In this document: in pieces, positions 36,848-46,298 of the stretch | How positions within the stretch are numbered: position 1 is the first letter of the stretch | Layout: every line of letters begins with the position of its first letter | Source of the DNA: a virus | Length of the DNA stretch: 64,000 nt | Reading direction: 5' to 3' (one strand) | IMG/VR virus record: IMGVR_UViG_3300023174_005338 | Span: 186,001-250,000 of that record | Program-made: the position numbers and the translations under genes | Notes under the pieces: generated by a model | Seen by the model: the letters and a program-made list of their open reading frames with translations, nothing else | The model's database searches: none | Told to the model about the DNA's origin: nothing

Positions 36848-38621
36848 TCAGGGCATAAGTGGCCAACCAGTCCCAGTCGTAGCTTTTGCGTAGTTGTTCC
36901 AAGTCTCCGTTGACTTCTTTGTAGTATTCTACTGCGTCCTCGGCGCCCCATTGGCTCCATTCTGAGTTTATTACAGTCTCGGGCACGGGTCCAAGCCAGC
37001 GATCCAATCTATATTTGCTTTCCACATCAGTTTGGCCACACAGCTTCACACACTCGCGAAATGCTGTGCGCCAGGCCATCCAGCGAGTTGAAGCATATTC
37101 AGCTGTGCCAGAAAGTATAGGAACAACTTCATGAGCACTATCCAAGGTAAAATCCAATCCTCGACCTAAATTGTTTAACACCAGTTTTTTATTGTATGCT
37201 ATCATGGCTTGGTGTCCATAGGTCAATCCATTTACAGGATTATGTGCATGGAAGATATAGTGTTTGGGTTCTTGTAATCTATCTGGTTGCCATGACCAAT
37301 CAAACTCTGGGTTGACTTGTAGCTTGGCAAACACAGCAAAGAACCAAGGTGTAGTACTGAGTTCTGCTGCAGCATGATATGCAGCCACACGTCCTGTGAC
37401 TCCTCGACTGACAGTCACACGATTATCTCGGCTGGCCGTTGCCAAAGACAATGCACGCAAGTTTTCCAAGGCATTGGGTTCACCATTTTCTATAAACACT
37501 ATATCAATTGGCTGTTCATCGTGCAGGTGTCTCTGTGTGCGATCTATATAGGAATAATCATAGAGTTGTGTTTTGATATAAGGCACCGCTGTCTTGGGAA
37601 CAATAACTTGGCTTGCTCCTGCACTAAGCGGCACAACGGTCTTGGTTTTTTCTCGCCACAATGGCACTGTAGGAACCTGTGAGACTGGTTCAGTGGCAAA
37701 CACTGCCAAGGGCCCGGCCCAAGAAATAGTTTTGACAGCTTCAACATGTGTATCATGATTGTGTAGTATCACTGGCAAAGGCCGGCGTGGAACTGATGTG
37801 CCAACAAAATTCAGGTCATACCAATCCAACAGTTCAAACTGACCTATGCGTTGGCGGAAGCTGGGCACATGCATGTAGAACGTGTCGCCGAACTTTTCAC
37901 CATCGCTGGCGAACACATGGAGCATGGTGCTTTGCCAAAATTCTGGATGCCAGCTAAAATCAAATCCACGGTAATCACACACACTACTAACAATCCAAAC
38001 ATATTCATGTTCAACTGTGTTAGCTATACGAGTTAATACATCTTTATAATTATCAAAATACCTAACAGTCTTGATAGCATTGGCAACTTGTCCAGCATTG
38101 CCATCCATGTGATCTATTTCTATGATGGGCGTGACTCCTTGTTTGGCACTGCCTCGTATCTGATCCACAAACTTGAGATCCGGACCTCCGTTGAAGTATT
38201 GTGGACCACCGGTGCGTTGATGTTGTGTACCAAATTGATAAGTGTAGGGCGGATCTGTGGGATCAGGATGCCATGACCAATCAAAACTTTCCACGTCAAA
38301 TCCTGCAGGTATGGTCCAGCTGGGTAAATCGTAATAGCGAGTTAGTTGTTTTTCAGTTCTATAGTGTGTTTCTGTGTAGTCACGTTTAGGCACTAGATAT
38401 GTACCTGAGTCTTTTTGCCATTGACTGGCCCAGGCATGACGTTGATGTGCTTGCCAGGGCACTGGTTCCCAAAGAAAATCAAAGCCAGTGTAGTCAGTTA
38501 AATAGTTGACCCACCAAAAATATCTAGTCCTACAGAGTTGTTGTGCATGTTCAAGGTTGTCAGCCTGCTGTTCATGTGCAAACAAGTTGGGTCGAATTCC
38601 AGAATAAAATACGTCAAACAT
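36819..38621 (-). CDS. Large glycosyltransferase-like protein with internal repeats, 600 aa
   Basis: Four copies of a module with F-D-(F/W)-(S/L)-W-x-P are visible (GFDFLWEPVPW, ESFDWSWHPDP, GFDFSWHPEFW, EFDWSWQPDR), each followed by aromatic-rich sequence. The C-terminal third (HNPVNGLTYGHQAM and WMAWRTAFRECVKLC) resembles the protein at 52631 (NHVNGLMYGNGGL, FHAWRAGFREGVKMC), which looks like a GT-A glycosyltransferase. Function is inferred only from that similarity and the neighbours. Its ATG shares bases with the divergent gene at 38620. Confidence 0.72.
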   Translation of the reverse strand: MFDVFYSGIRPNLFAHEQQADNLEHAQQLCRTRYFWWVNYLTDYTGFDFLWEPVPWQAHQRHAWASQWQKDSGTYLVPKRDYTETHYRTEKQLTRYYDLPSWTIPAGFDVESFDWSWHPDPTDPPYTYQFGTQHQRTGGPQYFNGGPDLKFVDQIRGSAKQGVTPIIEIDHMDGNAGQVANAIKTVRYFDNYKDVLTRIANTVEHEYVWIVSSVCDYRGFDFSWHPEFWQSTMLHVFASDGEKFGDTFYMHVPSFRQRIGQFELLDWYDLNFVGTSVPRRPLPVILHNHDTHVEAVKTISWAGPLAVFATEPVSQVPTVPLWREKTKTVVPLSAGASQVIVPKTAVPYIKTQLYDYSYIDRTQRHLHDEQPIDIVFIENGEPNALENLRALSLATASRDNRVTVSRGVTGRVAAYHAAAELSTTPWFFAVFAKLQVNPEFDWSWQPDRLQEPKHYIFHAHNPVNGLTYGHQAMIAYNKKLVLNNLGRGLDFTLDSAHEVVPILSGTAEYASTRWMAWRTAFRECVKLCGQTDVESKYRLDRWLGPVPETVINSEWSQWGAEDAVEYYKEVNGDLEQLRKSYDWDWLATYALIKRNLLTNQ

Positions 38622-39723
38622 GATTAGAATAGATGAGATTTACAACCATACATTTTGGCCTTGGCTTGAAAAAAATAGGCCAGGAACCAGAATGTTTTTT
38701 TGTGATCCACCGGGCCATACCGATCCTGAACATTTATTTAATCTAGGCCATGATGATGTCATAGAAACTGACTATGTGTTTTTTCACGATCAAGAACCGG
38801 TGGACGTTGATTTATATAGCCAGTTGTTTGATGACGTATTACGTAGAAACTCAGACGTATGGTGGCCAAACAAACCCATACCATTTGGGCACGTAATAGT
38901 GAGCGAGCGCGGTGATAGTGTAAAAAAACTATGTGACACATATGAATGGACCAGTCATTATTATTTTTACCATGGGTGGGCATGCTTAGATTGGTTCCGT
39001 GGTTATGATCGAACATTTTTAATTCCTCGCGCTCAATATAGAAATCCCATTCAAACGTTTATGAGTCCAAATCGCATTGTGGCCGGTAAAAGAGATCATC
39101 GTGTGTTGTTTCTTTACCATGTGTTCAAGCAAGGGCTGGCACATAATCATATCAGCGCACCCAGAATATGTCAATATGAAAATGTAGATATAACAAGTAT
39201 AGCACAAAAGTACGACAATGTATACCAGGACATTGCCACAGTTTTTGATCAAGCACAATTGCCCAGACTATTTGCCGGAGAAGAAACACAACAAATGACC
39301 AGTTGCTGGTTGGGAAACTTCGCCGAAGCACAGGACAGCCTGGTGTACGTGCCTACGGAAACAGTGTATTTTGGTCGTAGAACACACCTCACTGAAAAAA
39401 CATTCAAGGCCATTGCCCTGGAGATGCCGTTTGTGTTGGTGGCACCTGCTGGCAGTCTTGAATACATGCGTGAATACGGATTCCAAACCTTTGCTGGTAT
39501 CTTGGACGAAAGCTATGACGAAGAAACCGATGACCTTCGACGGGTAGAACGGGTAGTAAAACTTTTGAAAGATCTGGACGATCTCAGTGTACGTGAGCGA
39601 CAACAGATACATCAAGCCTGCTTGCCCCGAGTAGAACACAACTACAATCATTTTTATCGCAGTGGATTTAGCGACATACTGTGGAGTGAATTGATCAACA
39701 TGTTAAATGGCCTACCAGTTTAA
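38620..39723 (+). CDS. Glycosyltransferase-like protein with L-T-E-K-T-F motif (copy 1)
   Basis: 367 aa. The C-terminal block HLTEKTFKAIALEMPFVLVA, then GSLEYMREYGFQTFAGILDESYDEE-type sequence, is shared with the proteins at 39707 and 50163. The T-E-K motif with a following hydrophobic segment recalls GT10-type (fucosyltransferase) sugar-nucleotide binding. ATG shares CATG with the minus-strand gene, so no promoter fits between them. Confidence 0.7.
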   Translation: MIRIDEIYNHTFWPWLEKNRPGTRMFFCDPPGHTDPEHLFNLGHDDVIETDYVFFHDQEPVDVDLYSQLFDDVLRRNSDVWWPNKPIPFGHVIVSERGDSVKKLCDTYEWTSHYYFYHGWACLDWFRGYDRTFLIPRAQYRNPIQTFMSPNRIVAGKRDHRVLFLYHVFKQGLAHNHISAPRICQYENVDITSIAQKYDNVYQDIATVFDQAQLPRLFAGEETQQMTSCWLGNFAEAQDSLVYVPTETVYFGRRTHLTEKTFKAIALEMPFVLVAPAGSLEYMREYGFQTFAGILDESYDEETDDLRRVERVVKLLKDLDDLSVRERQQIHQACLPRVEHNYNHFYRSGFSDILWSELINMLNGLPV

Positions 39724-40897
39724 TTTTGCTGCTGATACCGTGTCGAGAAGCAAGGCTTATCCGGCCTTGGCCAAATGGTCCGCGCAACCTTATACCGCAG
39801 AGTGGCGTCAATTCCGTTATCACTGGCCTTACACTGTGCCCTGCGAACTGCACGAACATTGTGCCACCCATGATTTTTCTCATCACATTCACACTGTAGA
39901 GAATTGCTCTGGTGCAAAAAATTTCTATACCGTTGGCTTGGGATTCTTTGATTTCAATATTGATTATTTTTCTTTGATTCCCGATCAAGTGTTTGAACGT
40001 GGTATCACTGTGGTCTTTTACTATCACGAAGGAGACAATCCCTATCGCATAAAACATCGCCTGGATCGACTGTGTGCCAGCCATGGGCTAGATCTCAAAT
40101 GCTATCGTTTTGTATCAGGTAACACCGCTGCCGATCAAATAGAAAACTTTGCCTGGTTTCCAGATCATGAGTTATTATACTGGCATCGCAATCAATCAGT
40201 GCCTGCTACACCCATTCACTTTGACCCCAGACCTTATTGGTTTACCATATTGAATCGCACTCACAAATGGTGGCGTGCCACAGTCATGGCTGATTTACAG
40301 CGTGCCGGCATGTTAGATGTGAGCCAATGGAGTTACAACACTGACATAACTGTAGGTGACGATGCCGCAGACAATCCCATAGAAGTAGATGTGTTGGGCC
40401 TACGTGACGATGTGTCACAATTCCTTAAACGTGGACCTTATGCCTGCGACAACTTCACTGCTGATCAACACAATGATCATCATTTGCACGTGAATCGGTA
40501 TTACACAGACAGCTACTGCCATGTTGCAATAGAAACACACTTTGATACCGATCAGTCGGGCGGTGCTTTTCTCACAGAAAAAACATTCAAACCCATCAAA
40601 CATGGCCAACCTTTTGTGATAGTTGGTGCGGCTGGCAGTTTACAGGCCCTGCGAGATCTGGGTTATCGTACATTTGATCATGTGATTGATCCCAGTTATG
40701 ATTTGGAAACTGACAACACTCGACGTTGGCAAAAAATCTTGACCACAATACAGTACATACAAGCACAAGATCCAGATCAGTGGTTTCAACAATGTGCCAA
40801 CGACATCCAACACAATCAACGACATTTTTTAAGTTCAAAATACGACAGATTAAATACCTTATATGATAAACTCCTACACCAGCTGGCAACCACTTGA
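39707..40897 (+). CDS. Glycosyltransferase-like protein with L-T-E-K-T-F motif (copy 2)
   Basis: 396 aa, overlapping copy 1 by 17 bases. FLTEKTFKPIKHGQPFVIVG and GYRTFDHVIDPSYDLETDN match the shared C-terminal block; the N-terminal half is different from copy 1 and rich in His and Tyr. Likely a GT-B-like transferase, by the same reasoning as copy 1. Confidence 0.7.
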   Translation: MAYQFNFAADTVSRSKAYPALAKWSAQPYTAEWRQFRYHWPYTVPCELHEHCATHDFSHHIHTVENCSGAKNFYTVGLGFFDFNIDYFSLIPDQVFERGITVVFYYHEGDNPYRIKHRLDRLCASHGLDLKCYRFVSGNTAADQIENFAWFPDHELLYWHRNQSVPATPIHFDPRPYWFTILNRTHKWWRATVMADLQRAGMLDVSQWSYNTDITVGDDAADNPIEVDVLGLRDDVSQFLKRGPYACDNFTADQHNDHHLHVNRYYTDSYCHVAIETHFDTDQSGGAFLTEKTFKPIKHGQPFVIVGAAGSLQALRDLGYRTFDHVIDPSYDLETDNTRRWQKILTTIQYIQAQDPDQWFQQCANDIQHNQRHFLSSKYDRLNTLYDKLLHQLATT

Positions 40898-41882
40898 AGA
40901 AGTCATAGTGGGTCGTGCCTACAGCCCTGACTACTTTGACTTTATTGACAATGCCCAAGTTCGCTGTCAATTACAGCAGATCCTGGCTGAAACCCAAGAG
41001 GACCTTGACAATCTCCAAAGGACCATAGAACAATACGGAGCCCGTGTGCGTAGACCAAATCTACCACCAAAAGATCAGTTTATATGGTTTCAGACTGAAG
41101 GTGGAGGTGCTCCGTTGCCTCCGCTGACACCAAGAGATTGGCAAATTAGTCTGGGGCAAAAACTCTTGCGTGTGCTCAACATGCCTGAGCTGGATGACAT
41201 CTGTAATGACTATTCTGATCAGGTTGTAAACCCACACAAAAAACGTTGGGATCCTGAGTGCTTACTCAATGGTGCCAGTGCAAGTTGTATTGTGCGTGTA
41301 GGACGTGATGTGTTTTTTGACAACAGCGATTTTCTACGACCAGAACAAACAGCCTGGATAGTAGAAAATTGTCTAGGACCTGAATACAGAATACACGAAG
41401 CTGTCACCGACGGTCATGGTGATGCTGTGTTTGCTATTTTGAAACCTGGTGTGATATTAAGCAGTAAACATGACATGCACCTAAACTTGGCACAAGATTT
41501 TCCAGGTTGGGAAGTATTAAAGATCTGGGATAGCAGCATCTGGGCCGCCATGGAAGTGGGCAAGTTCAAATACGAAGAGTCGCCAGGAGCATGGTATGTG
41601 CAGGGACAGACGCCCACACCCGAGTTCACGCAATTTGTTGATACCTACCTAAACAAGTGGACTGGCTTTGTGGCCGAAACTGTGTTTGATGTCAACTGCC
41701 TGGTGCTGGATGAAGAAAATGTGATATTCAGTGCCTACAACAAACAGGTTTTTGATTTCTGCAAGCAACACAGGATCAATCCCATAATCGCAGAATTGCG
41801 TCATAGTTATTTTTGGGATGGTGGTATAAGTTGTTGCACCCAAGATCTACGTCGTCGCGGTGGTCTTGAGACTTATTTGTAA
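40863..41882 (+). CDS. Amidinotransferase-family protein
   Basis: 339 aa. WQPLEEVIVGRA at the N-terminus, DGHGDAVFAILKPGVILSS with the catalytic-type His, and RHSYFWDGGISCCTQDLRRR with the active-site Cys are the landmarks of glycine/inosamine-type amidinotransferases (guanidine-modifying pentein fold). Such enzymes move an amidino group from arginine to an amine; together with the sugar aminotransferase upstream, an amino-sugar acceptor is plausible but unproven. Overlaps copy 2 by 35 bases and the convergent gene by 10. Confidence 0.86.
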   Translation: MINSYTSWQPLEEVIVGRAYSPDYFDFIDNAQVRCQLQQILAETQEDLDNLQRTIEQYGARVRRPNLPPKDQFIWFQTEGGGAPLPPLTPRDWQISLGQKLLRVLNMPELDDICNDYSDQVVNPHKKRWDPECLLNGASASCIVRVGRDVFFDNSDFLRPEQTAWIVENCLGPEYRIHEAVTDGHGDAVFAILKPGVILSSKHDMHLNLAQDFPGWEVLKIWDSSIWAAMEVGKFKYEESPGAWYVQGQTPTPEFTQFVDTYLNKWTGFVAETVFDVNCLVLDEENVIFSAYNKQVFDFCKQHRINPIIAELRHSYFWDGGISCCTQDLRRRGGLETYL

Positions 41883-42412
41883 AAATAAAAATAACTGCTG
41901 AGTCTGTAGGCGTCTGCTGGCACAGGATTAAACATACCATGCCATTGTAAGGGCTGGCTACCGTCAGGATCAAGATGATTCAACATGATGTAGCCTGAAT
42001 TGGGCACACTGTCAAATTGATGTTTCAAACTATTTGTGTTTTTAAAATGATAAAACCCAGTTCCGTACTGGTCACTGGGCATTATCCAATATAGTTGCAT
42101 GGCATTAGGTAAATGCCCGTCGGTGTGCATGCTACAAGTAAATCCAGGTTCGTCCAACCACCAGTGCCCGTGGCAGGATTGAAATTCAGTGCCCAGGCTC
42201 TGATTGATTGTTGGCAAACACTTTTCTATGTATCGATTGACTTGTCTGACTCGTGAGTCATCATTTGTAATTTTTCTACGGGGCCAATTTTCTTGAAGAT
42301 TTTCTTTTTGCCAAGGCAGTTCAGTCCATTGTATTACTAAAATTTCATTCAATTGCTCTTGGGGCAACAGATCACTCACATGCCATAAACGATGATCAAT
42401 TTGTTCAATCAT
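41873..42412 (-). CDS. 2OG-Fe(II) oxygenase-like protein (second)
   Basis: ATG at 42412 overlaps the carbamoyltransferase stop (ATGA). SMHTDGHLPNAMQLYWIM gives His-x-Asp, and LQWHGMFNPVPADAYRLSSY the distal His and Arg, as in the DSBH oxygenase fold. 179 aa. Last gene of the long minus-strand operon; it might hydroxylate the product of that operon. Confidence 0.74.
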   Translation of the reverse strand: MIEQIDHRLWHVSDLLPQEQLNEILVIQWTELPWQKENLQENWPRRKITNDDSRVRQVNRYIEKCLPTINQSLGTEFQSCHGHWWLDEPGFTCSMHTDGHLPNAMQLYWIMPSDQYGTGFYHFKNTNSLKHQFDSVPNSGYIMLNHLDPDGSQPLQWHGMFNPVPADAYRLSSYFYFYK

Positions 42413-43878
42413 CAACTGAAAACCTTAACTCCATACTTTTGTTCAAATCTATCAGCGTCAGCACGATCGTTGATCATAGGCTCGCCTCTAATGTTGAGAC
42501 TGGTATTCAGCAACATGGGACATCCAGTGGCTTCATACCAGGCCTCTAAGAGCGATCTAATGCCTGAGCCGTCAGACGCAACAGTCTGTACTCGGCTAGT
42601 GTTATCCACATGACAGATAGCAGGGTATAGGTCAGGACGGCGGCAATTTGCGACTGACTGCATATAAGGACTGCTATGCCAACCGCGGGGCATATGAAAA
42701 AGTTCATGCACATGCTCTGCCAGGACAACCGGCGCAAACGGTCTAAACTTTTGCCTACGTTTGATCTCATTGACTTGATCCTTTATATCTGATCCTCGGG
42801 GATCGGCGAGGAGACTTCGATTTCCAAGGGCTCGGGGTCCAAATTCTGCTCGACCACTAGCGACACCGACGATTCTATCACTTTGTAAATGATCAACGAG
42901 GGCATCAACAGGATACGTTCCTGAGATTGCATGGCCAAGGAACGCATTCCGCCAGTGGAGGCGTCTTCCATGGGCCAGTGCGGCAGCACCAAGGCTGTTG
43001 CCAGCATCGCCAGGACAAGGCATGATCCAAATGTTTTCAAAATATTCACCGAGTTTTCTATTAGCAAGACAGTTCAAAGCCACGCCGCCCTGATAGACTA
43101 GATTAGAACTCCAGCCAAATTCTTGGGCACGACGCATAACACTATATATCAATTCTTCTGTTAAAACCTGGGCACTTGCGGCAATATCTTCGTTGGATGC
43201 AGACCGCAACCAGTCAGGCTCAATGCCTATGTGTAGATTGTCTTCCAGCAAGGCCCGGCATTCTTCAACGTAACATGGCTGTCCGTAGGCACTCATGCCC
43301 ATGGTGATGTATTCTTCATCTAGGGGGTGTAGGCCAATGCGCTGAGTAATCGCACTATAAAACAGCCCGATGCTCCTGGGATAAGTTTGGCTCCAAAGTT
43401 TCTTATAACATGCTCGATTTGTTGCGTTATATTCTGCTCCCCATATCGAGATGGTATCAAACTCGCCTATGGCATCTACGATCACACAAGTGGCACGATC
43501 GTAGGGGCTGGTTTGAAAACCTGCAGCCGCATGGCACAGGTGATGACTGTAAGTTTTTATCTGTCCGGGCGGATGTTGCAACCATGAGCCCAATTGATTC
43601 TTTAATATCTGCTTGACAGTCACATTGGACCAATCTATACCTTGTCCTGACACAAAATTACGTGCTTGTTTTAACCAAGGACGTTCATAATATGCAATGG
43701 TGTCTATGTCGTATTCACAGAATTCTGTCAATAATTCTGGACAAAGATTGGCATCGTTTTTCTTTTTTGAATATCGTTCGCTGTGACCGGCAAATACAAT
43801 TTCACCGTCGCTGCGTATGAGCGTGGCAGCTGCGTCATGAAATCCAGCACTGAGTCCCAGTGTGTACTGATGCTTCAT
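42412..43878 (-). CDS. NodU/TobZ-type carbamoyltransferase
   Basis: 488 aa, family full length is about 550-600, so slightly compact. N-terminal GLSAGFHDAAATLI and HHLCHAAAGFQ (metal and carbamoyl-adenylate site), VYQGGVALNCLANRKL, and a C-terminal YrdC-like part with AEFGPRALGNRSLLADPR and FRPFAPVV. The enzyme makes carbamoyl-adenylate from carbamoyl phosphate and ATP and transfers the carbamoyl group to a hydroxyl of a sugar or metabolite. In this operon the acceptor is likely a glycan (inference). Confidence 0.93.
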   Translation of the reverse strand: MKHQYTLGLSAGFHDAAATLIRSDGEIVFAGHSERYSKKKNDANLCPELLTEFCEYDIDTIAYYERPWLKQARNFVSGQGIDWSNVTVKQILKNQLGSWLQHPPGQIKTYSHHLCHAAAGFQTSPYDRATCVIVDAIGEFDTISIWGAEYNATNRACYKKLWSQTYPRSIGLFYSAITQRIGLHPLDEEYITMGMSAYGQPCYVEECRALLEDNLHIGIEPDWLRSASNEDIAASAQVLTEELIYSVMRRAQEFGWSSNLVYQGGVALNCLANRKLGEYFENIWIMPCPGDAGNSLGAAALAHGRRLHWRNAFLGHAISGTYPVDALVDHLQSDRIVGVASGRAEFGPRALGNRSLLADPRGSDIKDQVNEIKRRQKFRPFAPVVLAEHVHELFHMPRGWHSSPYMQSVANCRRPDLYPAICHVDNTSRVQTVASDGSGIRSLLEAWYEATGCPMLLNTSLNIRGEPMINDRADADRFEQKYGVKVFS

Positions 43879-43976
43879 TTGTAAATAAACGGGTCTCGTT
43901 TGCGAAGTTCTTTTAATTTTTTACGATAACGAATTTCTAATTTGATACGATCGATTAAGATTTTTATCCAAGACAT
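43875..43976 (-). CDS. Very small basic protein, 33 aa
   Basis: Coupled on both sides: its ATG lies inside the end of the upstream gene (43964) and its TGA overlaps the ATG of the carbamoyltransferase. Sequence is almost all Lys/Arg/Ile/Leu (IKILIDRIKLEIRYRKKLKE), ending RDPFIYK, an amphipathic basic helix. I recall similar tiny proteins in T4-like phages. Without it there would be an 85-base gap in an otherwise gapless operon. Confidence 0.6.
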   Translation of the reverse strand: MSWIKILIDRIKLEIRYRKKLKELRKRDPFIYK

Positions 43977-45019
43977 TTGATTTGTTTCTCCATGTAATCG
44001 GTGTCACTCCAGTCATATTCATACTCATCACCGGCTGTGCTGGTGCGTATGGCATGAACATTAAGATGTGTATTTAATTGATGCCAAATTTCACGATAAT
44101 CTTCTGTTCCAAAACTGCGAACAAGATCCACTTGCCCTACCTGTGGATGTCCAATGGTCAAACTCTTGTTGTTTGGGTCAATGCCATTGGCCGTTAGCCA
44201 TTCGCGGAATTCCTTTAACTGTCGGATCTGCCAGGGAAATTCACCCGGATTGTTGGCCCACTCTATGTCAAAGTCGCCCGCGGCCTCAGTCTGATTTTTG
44301 AGGCTGGTGGTTGTGAGTTCTCCTAGTCTTGAGTCACGTCCTTCGTCCTGGAACACTTCCCAGTGATGTTTGCCAACGGCTTTGTTCACACCCACATATA
44401 CTCCGCCCAGACTGCGATTGATTGTGTCAATCCCAAACAGTTCATAGTCTTCTGCATCCAACACGAATCTTGGAGCTGATAGCCAGCACATGAGTTGGCT
44501 GGGTCTTTGCCATTCAGGTGCTGTGTGTTTTTTGCGCCACGATAGCTGCCAGCTTTCAAACTCGTGACACAGGAGATTTAATTGTCTGATGTGCCAGCGT
44601 GTGGCGTTGTCGGCACGCCAGTAGTAATCGCTGATGTGTCCGCTGCTGCCTTGTAGATCTTCAAAGTATCTGTGCAGTTGATTGAAATGATCGTGATTGA
44701 CTCCGCCTCGATCATCCACACTGTTGATCATATCAAAGTGATCCGTTATATGATATCCTATGCTGGAATTGTTTATGGCCTGTATGCTGAGATTTATTTG
44801 TTCCAATAGATAAGGGCCATTTCTAGGACCGTCTGCAAATCCAAAAAAACAATAGTTCTTTTCCAAGTGATAATTATTTTGTAGAAGATTGTTCAAAGCG
44901 GCCAGCCATTTGCGACTGAGACTGTTGTCATACACGTTGACATACACACGCAACACATTGTCTGGCGTGCCTAGATCTAGCTCTACAACATCAAGCGGTA
45001 ATTGATTGGTACCAGTCAT
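43964..45019 (-). CDS. Hypothetical protein, 351 aa
   Basis: Not recognised. Rich in Trp, Asn and His; contains DRGGVNHDHFNQLHRYFEDL, SGHISDYYWRADNATRWHIR and GIDTINRSLGGVYVGVNKAV. No signal peptide or membrane segment. Overlaps the radical SAM gene upstream by 29 bases, so it probably works with that enzyme set. Confidence 0.75.
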   Translation of the reverse strand: MTGTNQLPLDVVELDLGTPDNVLRVYVNVYDNSLSRKWLAALNNLLQNNYHLEKNYCFFGFADGPRNGPYLLEQINLSIQAINNSSIGYHITDHFDMINSVDDRGGVNHDHFNQLHRYFEDLQGSSGHISDYYWRADNATRWHIRQLNLLCHEFESWQLSWRKKHTAPEWQRPSQLMCWLSAPRFVLDAEDYELFGIDTINRSLGGVYVGVNKAVGKHHWEVFQDEGRDSRLGELTTTSLKNQTEAAGDFDIEWANNPGEFPWQIRQLKEFREWLTANGIDPNNKSLTIGHPQVGQVDLVRSFGTEDYREIWHQLNTHLNVHAIRTSTAGDEYEYDWSDTDYMEKQIKCLG

Positions 45020-46298
45020 AGATATCCTGATTTGATCTTAGTATGTCGGCCATGGTATAGGAATCGCCACGTATTTGTTCTAATTTTAGCACACGACGTT
45101 TGCCTTTTGCAAGTTCTGCTTGCCATTGTTCAGGCCATTGTTCAGCGAATGTGGGTCGTTGTTTGAGTTGTAGCAACACATCTTGTAAGGCACCAGCAGG
45201 CAGTTTTGCTACCAGATTGTCTACGGTGCTGTCTAACAACGGTCTAGGCAAGGCCAAAGGACTCATAATGATATCGGGAGTAAAACTAAATATTACCTTG
45301 GCCAAGACATCCACTCCTAGCTCATCGGCTAGCTGTTGTATGTTTTCCACTTCAAACAGGCCAGGCAAGGTCAAAGTAAAGTCAATGCGCATTTGTCTGC
45401 GATGTCGAACATGTTCAAGGCCTTGTTTAAAGTTTACCAACCACCCATCGTAGGCCAGTCCTGTGCGGATGTATTCTCCTGTTTTTCCTGTTCCGTCGAG
45501 GCTGGCACAAATTTGCCAATCACGTAGATATACCAAGACATCACGGTAAAGATTACAACCACGCCAATACACGCGACTGAGATTAGTATTGTATCTTGCA
45601 TAAACATTTTTTGCATCTCCTAGTTCAATAATTCTGCGCATGTAGCGCCAGTGTTGTTCGTACATCAGTGGTTCGCCGCCCACCCAATAAACTTCTTCCA
45701 CACGATGTTGTTCCACAGCCAAGGCAAATTCAGCTTCAATCTGGCTGTCTTGATAGGCTGTGATTTGTTCGCGCACAGCGGGTTGCATCCAGGTGTTTTT
45801 GGGATTGCTCCAATCAATCATGTTGTGTTGACGTTGTTCGCTTTCCCACGCACTGGATAACATGTCTCCGCAAGTACGACATTTGAAATTACAAAGATTA
45901 CTGAATCTGTAATCCCAACTCACAGGTCGAACCCGGGTGAATCCATAGCGATCTGTAGACCTCATACATTCTTCATATTTGTGTTCAAACAATCGATTGA
46001 AATAATCTCTATATACATCAGTGTTCAATAACTTGTTGTTGCACACTTCGCATTCAGGCAATGTCTCGCCTTTCATCATTCTTAACCTCACGCTTCGCAT
46101 GTGAGGACTGTTCCAGTGTTCGTCTAGGCCAACCGGTTGATAGGTACCAGTGCCGGTGGCAGTGTCAATATACTGTTCAAAGTTTTGTGCAGGTTCTCTG
46201 CTGGCACAACACATGCGTCTTTCAGTTTGTGGACTAAGGTATGTGTGTGTCCATGGCGCCATGCACAAGGTTTCGGGTCTTTTAGCAGGGGCCGGCAT
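44991..46298 (-). CDS. Radical SAM protein, N-terminal auxiliary-Cys type (copy 1)
   Basis: 435 aa. N-terminal CMAPWTHTYLSP...MCC and a CEVC pair (residues 83-86) precede the radical SAM motif CNFKCRTC (C136, C140, C143); VGGEPLMYEQH supplies the SAM-binding GGE. So the additional iron-sulphur ligands, C-terminal in SPASM enzymes, lie before the core here. Radical SAM enzymes generate a 5'-deoxyadenosyl radical to modify peptides, sugars or other compounds. One of five tandem paralogues. Confidence 0.87.
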   Translation of the reverse strand: MPAPAKRPETLCMAPWTHTYLSPQTERRMCCASREPAQNFEQYIDTATGTGTYQPVGLDEHWNSPHMRSVRLRMMKGETLPECEVCNNKLLNTDVYRDYFNRLFEHKYEECMRSTDRYGFTRVRPVSWDYRFSNLCNFKCRTCGDMLSSAWESEQRQHNMIDWSNPKNTWMQPAVREQITAYQDSQIEAEFALAVEQHRVEEVYWVGGEPLMYEQHWRYMRRIIELGDAKNVYARYNTNLSRVYWRGCNLYRDVLVYLRDWQICASLDGTGKTGEYIRTGLAYDGWLVNFKQGLEHVRHRRQMRIDFTLTLPGLFEVENIQQLADELGVDVLAKVIFSFTPDIIMSPLALPRPLLDSTVDNLVAKLPAGALQDVLLQLKQRPTFAEQWPEQWQAELAKGKRRVLKLEQIRGDSYTMADILRSNQDIYDWYQSITA

